This document shows positions 57,598 to 64,000 of a stretch of 64,000 nucleotides of DNA, in pieces; within the stretch, counting starts at the first letter, position 1; the number at the start of each line of letters is the position of its first letter. The position numbers were made by a program, and so were the translations under genes. Origin of the DNA: Sipunculus nudus (Eukaryota; Annelida; Sipuncula; Golfingiida; Sipunculidae); contig CM049307.1 in the NCBI GenBank assembly GCA_026874595.1, positions 61,660,370-61,724,369 on the forward strand, given 5' to 3'. The notes below the pieces were generated by a model. It was not told where the DNA came from. It saw nothing but the letters and a program-made list of their open reading frames with translations, and did not search any database.

Positions 57598-58836
57598 CTA
57601 ATAGATGAGGCCCTTCCAGATGGGTTGAAGCTTAGGGCTTTGCCCCTTCTTTGTTGACCTGTCACGGAGGTAAACCACATCACCCATTCCAAAACTATCC
57701 TCTCTTATGAGAATGTCGTACAGTTGTTTTTGATGCTCGAGGTTACCTTTCAACTTCTCCCTCACACGATGGTGAATGGCCTCCATACGCTTCGTGAGGT
57801 TATGGACCCAGCTCTCAGGAGTATGGCTTGGCTCATCTGTATTCATACCAAGTATCAAATCAGTGGGTTGGTAAACCTCGCGTCCCAGCATAATTTGATT
57901 TGCAGAGAAACCTGTCATTCGGTTGACCATCGAGTGCAGAGCCATAACGACGAGTGGTAGATCTTCGTCCCACTCCCGAGTCCGGCCTTGGATCATACAC
58001 CGCACCATCTGCAACACATTCCTGTTTTGCCGTTCAACCTGGCCATTCGAAGAGGGGTGGTAGGGCGTATTCCTAGTCTTGGCTATACCCATCCTCTCAC
58101 AGAACGCTTTAAACAGGTTTGACTCAAAATTGCGGCCTTGATCGGTGTGAACGATAAGCGGACAACCGAAGGTGGTGACGAAATGCATGATGAATTGCTT
58201 GGCCACAGTCTCTGCTGTCTGGTCAGGAATAGCCGCACACTCAAGCCATTTGGAGAATTGGTCACACATCATTAAGATGTAAGAGTTCCCCTGTGTGCTT
58301 GTTGTAAATGGCCCAAGGACGTCCAGATGCACACGTTCCATCGGATATCCGGAATGATAGTTGACTAATCCTGCTTTTGCAGTTCTAACAGGCCGTTTAT
58401 GTCGGTTGCAGACTTGACACTGTGCCACATACAGTGCACAGTCTCTGACCATATTGTGCCAGAAAAAGGACCTACGGAGGCGTGCCAAGGTCTTATTTCT
58501 TCCTAGGTGCCCAGCCGTGGGGCAGCCATGGCAAAGTTCAAGGATTTCCTGTTTTAAACCCTCAGGGACCACCAATAAGGGGTGCGCCCCATCATCGCCT
58601 TCCCACATATAATGGAGTACACCGCTCCTCAACTGCAATTGGGAACTACATGCCCACAAAGATTTAACTGCAGGACTAGTGAGGTGCATTTCTGCCTGCT
58701 TCGGCTCTCCATTGTCCAACCACAATACCAAGGGCTTTAGGTCCGGGTCAGCATCCTGCATCTCTATCAGCTGATTAGAAGAGTAAGCTTCCAGCCAATT
58801 AGGCGTCTGGTCCGGGATGGATTCTGTGTCGGACAC
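57598..58836 (-). CDS. Gypsy integrase (downstream part of pol)
   Basis: About 412 residues in the same frame as the upstream pol ORF, separated from it only by one TGA (58879-58881), so originally part of one polyprotein. The H2C2 zinc module (residues about 90-150: H-x-GHLGRNKT...CQVCNRHKR) is followed by an intact catalytic core. Its acids lie in LDVLGPF and HTDQGRNF, and in NGQVER with 35 residues between the last two (DD35E). The C-terminal domain starts at VYLRDRS but ends abruptly after PIWKGLIY, so the tail is missing. The first in-frame codon after the stop region is GTG, not ATG, so there is no independent start. Confidence 0.85.
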   Translation of the reverse strand: MSDTESIPDQTPNWLEAYSSNQLIEMQDADPDLKPLVLWLDNGEPKQAEMHLTSPAVKSLWACSSQLQLRSGVLHYMWEGDDGAHPLLVVPEGLKQEILELCHGCPTAGHLGRNKTLARLRRSFFWHNMVRDCALYVAQCQVCNRHKRPVRTAKAGLVNYHSGYPMERVHLDVLGPFTTSTQGNSYILMMCDQFSKWLECAAIPDQTAETVAKQFIMHFVTTFGCPLIVHTDQGRNFESNLFKAFCERMGIAKTRNTPYHPSSNGQVERQNRNVLQMVRCMIQGRTREWDEDLPLVVMALHSMVNRMTGFSANQIMLGREVYQPTDLILGMNTDEPSHTPESWVHNLTKRMEAIHHRVREKLKGNLEHQKQLYDILIREDSFGMGDVVYLRDRSTKKGQSPKLQPIWKGLIY

Positions 58837-58878
58837 TTCACTGCCTGAACCAGTGGCTGTATGGCATCCAGATGCATC

Positions 58879-61407
58879 TCAGGAACCGTCAATTTCTCTT
58901 GCATCTCCAGGTTCCTCTTCACCAGCTGTATCTTCGGCCTTAACCCCGAGTTCACATGTCCTGAATGCCAAAGGAACCACATCATCTACGTCTTCTGTGA
59001 ATCGGATCCACTTTTCACTTGCTCTCTGGCAGTACTGACACCCCTTACAAGGGAGGTCTTGGGTACAGGCTCCTGCACTGTAGCATTCACATGGCGGTGC
59101 TGGAATTCTGGAAAGGCTGTCCGCGTTGCAATGCTTATTGCCGGCCCGGTGCACAATCTTAAAGTCATAGTTAGCAAGCTCCTCCAGGCAATGGGCTAGC
59201 TGACCCTCTACATGCCGAAAACGCATAAGCCAGGCCAGACAATTGTGGTCAGACCTTACCACAAATGGTCTCCCCAAGAGATAGTGTATGTAATGTTGAC
59301 AAAACCGTATTACCGCCAGCAGTTCCTTGCGGGTGGTACAGTAGCGTCTCTGCTCCTTGGTCAGAGTAAAGCTCGCATATGAGATGGTACACTCCTGGCC
59401 GTTCTGCAACTGCGAGAGTTCAGCCCCTATTGCGCAGTCGGAGGCGTCGCAATCTAAAATGAACGTTCCTTCCTTTGAAGGCAGCGCTAAGCACGGGGCT
59501 GAAGTCAACCGCTCCTTGAGTGCTTCGAATGCATCATGGTGCTGTTCAGACCATACGAAAATGGATTTGGGTTTCACCAGCTCATACAAACATGCAGTAA
59601 TTCCCGCATAGCCTTGGATATGTGCGCGATAATAATTGCAGAAACCAAGGAAGGATTCGAGTTCTTTCCTTGTGACAGGGACGGGCCAACTTCTGATTAT
59701 GTCCGTTTTCGCGTCTGTGATCTTGACACCTTCGTAGCTAACGGTCCGCCCTAAGAATTCTACTTCAGATCTCAGGAACTCACACTTTCTTGGCTTGAGT
59801 TTCAGGTTGTGTGTTCGGACACTTTCGAATACTTTCTCCAAACTGGCCAAGTGTTGGTCAAATGAAGTACTGAGGACGATTATGTCATCGATGTACACGA
59901 TGACTTCAGACCACGTGAGCCCCCTCAGCACGTGATTCATGGCACGCTGAAAGGTTGCTGGCGCATTACAGAGGCCGAAAGCTAGACGGTTGTGTTCAAA
60001 CAACCCGTACTTTGTTAAGAATGCTGTTTTCCCTTTTGCCTCTTCTTCCAACTCTATCTGATAATAGCCGGAGGCTAAGTCCAGAGTGGAGAAATAGACA
60101 GTGCCAGCCAGGGTATCCAAGCAATCTTCGATTAGGGGGAGAGGGTAGGTGTCCTTGACTGTCCTTTCGTTCAGGGCTCTAAAATCTATGCACAATCTCA
60201 CCCCTCCGTCCTTCTTCCTTACCAACACTGGTGCTGAGGCCCACTCCGAACTAGAATGGCGAATAACCCCTGCTGCTAGGAGTTTCTCTAGGTGGCTCCT
60301 CTCTTCCTGTTCGAAACTGATTGGAACTCTCCTCATACGTTGGTGGACTGGCGCGTGGCCTTTTGTATCCAGGTTGTGGCGAACCTCAGACAAGCAACCT
60401 AGATCCAGGTCGTGCTTAGCAAAAACGTCCTGGTACGTTAGCAAGAGCTTCTCTAATTGTGTGGCCTGATCCTTTGATGCTGTCTCCCTGACCTGACTGA
60501 CAATTTCTTTCAGATGGTCTGGTACCATTCTGCCCTCTGTATTCTCCTTTAACTGGTCCCCTGCAATTCCAGACACGCGTCTGACAGTGGGCACTGGCAT
60601 TGGTGGAACCGGCACAGCGCCCCCTGTCGGAGCACTGTTATTGTCCGCAGACTCGATACTTAGGGATGTAAGGATCCCTTCTACTCCTGTCGCCAAGCCC
60701 ACAGGTTGATTTGGGCGAAGCGTGATACACCTGTTGGAACTATTGCAAACTTCTATGCGCCCACTACCCCTAGTGAGCATCTTGGGGGACCATAGTTCCG
60801 CCTGGCTAAACTTGGGTTCAACTAAGTAGTCGCAATTTTCAACTCTGCAACTAAGGACTCTTATAGGGATGGTGCTCACCGCATTGGGTTGCAGCACCCT
60901 CCGCGCTGCAGCGACTACTGAACATCCACAGATATCGTCATCCGGACTTGAAGCCTGTACTACCTCTCCCGGTAAGCTTACGGTTTTGTTTTCTAAATTA
61001 ACTGTGCACTTTTGTGCCAGTAGAAAGTCTAGACCAAGAAGCACTGAATCTGATATTTTGGCTATGTACACTGGCCAATGGTACGCTTTCTTACCAAACT
61101 GGATAATTGTGTCAGGGGCGCGCTCTGCTGTTAGCGCCGAATCATCCCCGCCAATCCCTTTCAGGGTGGCTGTGCCTGTGCATACAGGCTTCTCGGGTAG
61201 ACTACCATAAAAGCTGAGGCTGATCACAGTGATTTGAGACGCACTGTCGATCACAACCTGGGTGTCAACCCCGTTTATCTTAACAGGGGCTACTAATGTA
61301 AGTCCTTGAGTTTGGCATACTTTAACTTCTGCTTCACAGAAACGTTCCTGAGTACCTGAACTGACAGAGGAGTCCTCCCGTTGAAGGGGAGACTGACCTT
61401 GCTCCAC
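58879..61407 (-). CDS. Gypsy pol: protease, reverse transcriptase, RNase H
   Basis: 842 residues counted from a GTG at 61407, but the frame is open upstream to the slippery site at 61524 and has no ATG, as expected for a frameshift product. The aspartic protease has its catalytic D54 in VIDSAS and a later LLGLDFL. The reverse transcriptase has LCIDFRALNERT, FSTLDLASGYYQI and the YIDD box at 505-508. RNase H carries DCDASDCAIGAEL, TRKELLAVI and SDHNCLAWL. It ends at a TGA before integrase. Retrotransposition needs the integrase, so this copy is not autonomous. Confidence 0.9.
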   Translation of the reverse strand: MEQGQSPLQREDSSVSSGTQERFCEAEVKVCQTQGLTLVAPVKINGVDTQVVIDSASQITVISLSFYGSLPEKPVCTGTATLKGIGGDDSALTAERAPDTIIQFGKKAYHWPVYIAKISDSVLLGLDFLLAQKCTVNLENKTVSLPGEVVQASSPDDDICGCSVVAAARRVLQPNAVSTIPIRVLSCRVENCDYLVEPKFSQAELWSPKMLTRGSGRIEVCNSSNRCITLRPNQPVGLATGVEGILTSLSIESADNNSAPTGGAVPVPPMPVPTVRRVSGIAGDQLKENTEGRMVPDHLKEIVSQVRETASKDQATQLEKLLLTYQDVFAKHDLDLGCLSEVRHNLDTKGHAPVHQRMRRVPISFEQEERSHLEKLLAAGVIRHSSSEWASAPVLVRKKDGGVRLCIDFRALNERTVKDTYPLPLIEDCLDTLAGTVYFSTLDLASGYYQIELEEEAKGKTAFLTKYGLFEHNRLAFGLCNAPATFQRAMNHVLRGLTWSEVIVYIDDIIVLSTSFDQHLASLEKVFESVRTHNLKLKPRKCEFLRSEVEFLGRTVSYEGVKITDAKTDIIRSWPVPVTRKELESFLGFCNYYRAHIQGYAGITACLYELVKPKSIFVWSEQHHDAFEALKERLTSAPCLALPSKEGTFILDCDASDCAIGAELSQLQNGQECTISYASFTLTKEQRRYCTTRKELLAVIRFCQHYIHYLLGRPFVVRSDHNCLAWLMRFRHVEGQLAHCLEELANYDFKIVHRAGNKHCNADSLSRIPAPPCECYSAGACTQDLPCKGCQYCQRASEKWIRFTEDVDDVVPLAFRTCELGVKAEDTAGEEEPGDAREIDGS

Positions 61408-61493
61408 CCCACCTAGCGGGGTCGATGAGTGCTGACGATTGGCCTCGTCAGCCTCTGTTTCTTGTAAATGGTCTTCTGATAACTGGGTTGCGT

Positions 61494-61964
61494 TTAGGCC
61501 ATTAAACGCAACCCTTGGCCTTTTAAACCCTGTTCTGGTTCCTTATGAGCGGGATTGCCCTCACTATTTGGACATGGTTTCTGAAAGTGTCCCAGCTGAT
61601 TGCATTTGTAGCAGACGCTATTAGCAGGCTTTAGCTGGGGCCTACTTGGGCTTACGGTTTTGGGCCTGGACACCATTAAGGCTTTCTTGATCAATCCTTC
61701 CAGACTGTCAATGCGTTTGTTCATTTGCGCCCAAGCCTGGTCGCTGGTTTCGGGTTGTGTGCCATTCCGCGGGTTGACCCTTTCACATATTGTCAACTGG
61801 GCCTGCTTTGTGTCAACTTGACCTTCCATATCTGACGTTGCACTCTCGGCGAACGTTACCGTTTTACGGGCTATGTGTGTCTTCCCATAAATGGCTCGGT
61901 GGTTGTTGATGGCATCCTTCACGTATTGAAGAGCTTTGTGGAGGTATTTTGGGTTCCTTCCCAT
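61494..61964 (-). CDS. Gypsy gag C-terminal part with zinc knuckle
   Basis: 156-residue frame with one CCHC knuckle, CYKCNQLGHFQKPC (C-x2-C-x4-H-x4-C), near residue 118 after a basic/Pro-rich stretch. It is the nucleocapsid portion of gag. Upstream the frame is cut by a TGA near 62142. It stops at 61494, after overlapping the pol frame by about 30 bases past a GGGTTTA heptamer. Confidence 0.8.
   Translation of the reverse strand: MGRNPKYLHKALQYVKDAINNHRAIYGKTHIARKTVTFAESATSDMEGQVDTKQAQLTICERVNPRNGTQPETSDQAWAQMNKRIDSLEGLIKKALMVSRPKTVSPSRPQLKPANSVCYKCNQLGHFQKPCPNSEGNPAHKEPEQGLKGQGLRLMA
61524..61530 (-). promoter_or_regulatory. Candidate -1 ribosomal frameshift site (GGGTTTA)
   Basis: On the minus strand the gag codons are CAG GGT TTA AAA, so G GGT TTA is a canonical X XXY YYZ heptamer in the zero frame. 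A -1 shift here enters the pol frame, which is open from this point to 58882. The gag stop follows about 30 bases later. A stimulatory downstream structure was not evaluated. Confidence 0.65.
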
Positions 61965-62187
61965 GGCGCTAACTGCTGCTTTCTTGTCGCCGCATCCCCT
62001 CAGGAAGTATTCAATGGCGAGCTGTTGAATTGTATCTTCTGTGGCGCCCGGGAAACCGTTTATAACCTGGACGCGAACGCTTACGCTTAACTCCTCCAGG
62101 GTCTCCTGGTCCTCCTGTCTTGCAAACTGAAGCTCCCTTCACACTGTGATGGGTGCATCTCTCATGCCGAAACGTTGCTCTAACTTC

Positions 62188-63390
62188 TTAAGTTAAGCGT
62201 TTGTAGTCATCTTCCAATTCAAGCTCTCTGACATAATCAAGTGCCCTCCCACCAAGGGAGTCGACAAGTTTTTCTGCTTTCTTGTGTCTAGACCATCCTC
62301 GCCTGTCTGCCAACCTCTGGAACTGGAAGAAGAAACCACTCCAATTCCTATCGCCTGTGAAGGTGCCTAACTTCATGATGTCTGGGCTCCTTCTTCTCCT
62401 TCTGGCGCCATGGCGGTGAGGTGAACAAGAGTATTCTGAATCTTCGGAGTAAGAACTGGCTCGGTTATCCCTTCTCCTATGCCTCGAACCATCACTAGAG
62501 CTGATGGACCTAACCTGACGATGGTGATGCTTCTTACGGGACCGTGTGCCGCCACGTTCTTCCAAGGTTGAGTCGCTTGACTCAGAGGAACTGGACCTAT
62601 GCCGGCGACGCCGTGCGTGTCTGTCTACACTCTTCTTAGGCCTTGAAGACCGTTTCTTGTTGCTAACTCGGCTGGATCTAGTAGGCTGAGCCCAGAGGAC
62701 GCCCTGGTCGTACGCCTCCCGCTGTGTGTGATTATAGGGACCCACATTACCTGAGGCCGGTTGAGTGCCCGGGCGTGAATTCACTGGTAAGGGGGCAGAA
62801 GTCCGACACACGCTTAAAGCAGGACCTGTAGCTGGGTCAAAACCCTCATTTGTTCCCTGATAGTATACTTCCCCCCTAATATAGCCCTGGGTGGACAGAG
62901 GACCTGGATTCCCAATCATTGTTAACACGTCAAGGTTGCTAATACCTTGCTGGGAATATCCAGCCGTTGACGCTTGACTACCGCCTTCATTACTGGGGGC
63001 TCCAGCATGACGACCAAGTTCAGGCTGGGTTTGGTCTACACTGGGACAACTTCGCATTCCCACACCTCTAGACTGGGGTGAACAGTCACCTCTTACACTC
63101 CCCTCCCTCAACATATTTGGAGGTGGGACATACACAGCTTCGGTAGGCAGTGCATGAAGGATTCGATCGATGGAGGAATCGTTTGGGCCAGGATTTGGGG
63201 GCCCAACCGTCTTACCCGAAAGACAAATCTTGCCTTCCCAGGAAAGACGCTCCAAAAAGGGTAACGCTAGATCAGTAGCATGAGCCAAATCAGGTAGGCC
63301 AAAATCAGGGGTTGACTCACGCAACCGAACAATGTGGAGGATAGTGACTGGGGACAGCATATCCGTGAAATAGGTGACCAATTGGGACAC
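62188..63390 (-). pseudogene. Gypsy gag N-terminal part
   Basis: 400-residue frame, Ser/Arg-rich in the middle (RRRRHRSSSSESSDSTLEER and similar), then the capsid-like segment MKLGTFTGDRNWSGFFFQFQ with LVDSLGGRALDYV. The edge codon is GTG and no in-frame ATG occurs upstream as far as the primer-binding site, so the original start is lost or non-ATG. The frame ends after DYKRLT where one extra T shifts it; the capsid reading continues in another frame to a TGA near 62142. The gag product is therefore broken. Confidence 0.75.
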
Positions 63391-63423
63391 CGAAGCAGAA
63401 CTGACATCAATAGAATTTTTTAA

Positions 63424-63439
63424 ACTGAGCTATGATGCC
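63424..63439 (-). promoter_or_regulatory. Candidate primer-binding site and LTR border
   Basis: On the minus strand TTGTTACA-AC-TGGCATCATAGCTCAG places a CA-ending LTR (63442-63443), two bases, then TGG, the usual start of a sequence complementary to a tRNA 3' end. The tRNA is not identified. Confidence 0.45.
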
Positions 63440-63441
63440 AG

Positions 63442-64000
63442 TTGTAACAAGGTACAGGGAAGGTCGCCTGTGTGACAGGTAGCCCAATGCACGCAGGGAA
63501 TATTCAATGATTAGCAAAACAAACAATGCAAGCTGATTAGGGATGCGCAAATTTAGCAAAAAAGCAATGCCAGGCTCATGACAAACAAGAAAGATAATAG
63601 GGGCTCAACAACATGAACAAGCAAGTGTGCCAGCAAAGTGCATGCACAAGGTCCAGATCTATACACTTTAAAGAGGAATATGAAAAATAATGCAAAAAGT
63701 ATCAGGACCTACTACACTAAAAGTACCTGTCCAGTCTATAATAGACTATAAAAGAACTTGGTGGAAGCACAATACAATAACAGCAATACGGGGTTACCTC
63801 ATGCTTCCTGCTTACCCACCTACTACTACTGACGGCTTTAAAAAAAATTTTGTCAGCAAACAACCTTGACCTTACCTGCACATTAAAAATACAAGATTGG
63901 GCCTCAGTACAGGCAGACTGTGAACTACAAAAGGGGCTAATGCTACAGTAATAGTATAAACTCGTAAAAACTCCGATCCTAACAAATTATATAAAGGAAA
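63442..64000 (-). repeat. Probable 5' LTR of the Gypsy element, cut by the window end
   Basis: Non-coding sequence upstream of the putative primer-binding site on the minus strand. Its outer border is not visible in this window. Confidence 0.4.

Larger units (their letters stand above)
57540..63443 (-). mobile_element. Ty3/Gypsy LTR retrotransposon, internal region, disabled
   Basis: Minus-strand element with gag, zinc knuckle, protease, reverse transcriptase, RNase H and integrase in Ty3/Gypsy order. The 5' LTR border and primer-binding site are near 63424-63443. The 3' end is truncated near 57540-57600: the integrase C-terminus ends early and no 3' LTR is seen. Disabling changes are a one-base insertion and a TGA in gag and a TGA between RNase H and integrase. 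Confidence 0.9.

Noticed and set aside
59000-60469. Plus-strand ORFs of 60-113 residues across the Gypsy pol
   Set aside because: They are shadows of the long minus-strand pol frame.

Overview
This is AT-rich eukaryotic DNA with introns, long intergenic stretches, many microsatellites and heavy transposon content. The repeat style (157-bp tandem arrays, Ty3/Gypsy LTR elements, LINE tails, small TIR elements) and the gene family present suggest a marine invertebrate, most likely a bivalve mollusc. The species cannot be fixed from the sequence alone.

The main content is a dispersed cluster of one gene family, all on the minus strand: three intact copies (747-2234, about 19840-21033, 29520-30809) and two broken copies (7162-8233, 49225-51181). 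They encode 400-495 residue proteins with an N-terminal hydrophobic anchor and a Mab-21/cGAS-type nucleotidyltransferase fold. Beyond the fold, the order and wording of several motifs (GYLSP, VLVAKPH, LWR-S, CLKILKA, YLE-G-LP) match the mitochondrial fission receptors MIEF1/MIEF2 (MID51/MID49). Unlike vertebrate MID51, which has lost catalytic acids, the three intact copies keep GS, E-x-D and the third Asp. They therefore look like membrane-tethered enzymes, possibly cGAS-like receptors (cGLRs). The two pseudogenes have both lost the third Asp. Copies 3 and 5 share about 1 kb of 3' flank and come from a segmental duplication. Four of the five copies show a splice acceptor at or just before the start of the coding exon.

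The 5' intron of copy 3 is interrupted by a 9.5-kb DNA transposon (30855-40360). It has matching terminal inverted repeats, a TA target duplication, arrays of a GGTTGAAATCAACC-like motif at the ends, and a decayed multi-exon gene inside with phase-compatible splice sites. The pseudogene at 49-51 kb carries the paralogous empty site.

Other regions: 8999-11400 and 25350-26720 hold arrays of a ~157-bp repeat, the first split by a 939-bp solo LTR with an ATGG target duplication. 14574-15358 is the 3' end of a LINE. 16864-17275 is a 45-bp minisatellite. 22689-23016 and 57184-57507 are Harbinger-like MITEs with TAA/TTA duplications. 42920-43680 is a CT-rich tract. 44.7-45.3 kb is a dimeric tandem repeat. 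51.8-55.3 kb is a graveyard of Gypsy fragments. 57598-64000 is a nearly complete but disabled Ty3/Gypsy element on the minus strand; a canonical GGGTTTA slippery heptamer links its gag and pol frames.

No tRNA genes, intact rRNA genes or CRISPR arrays were recognised.
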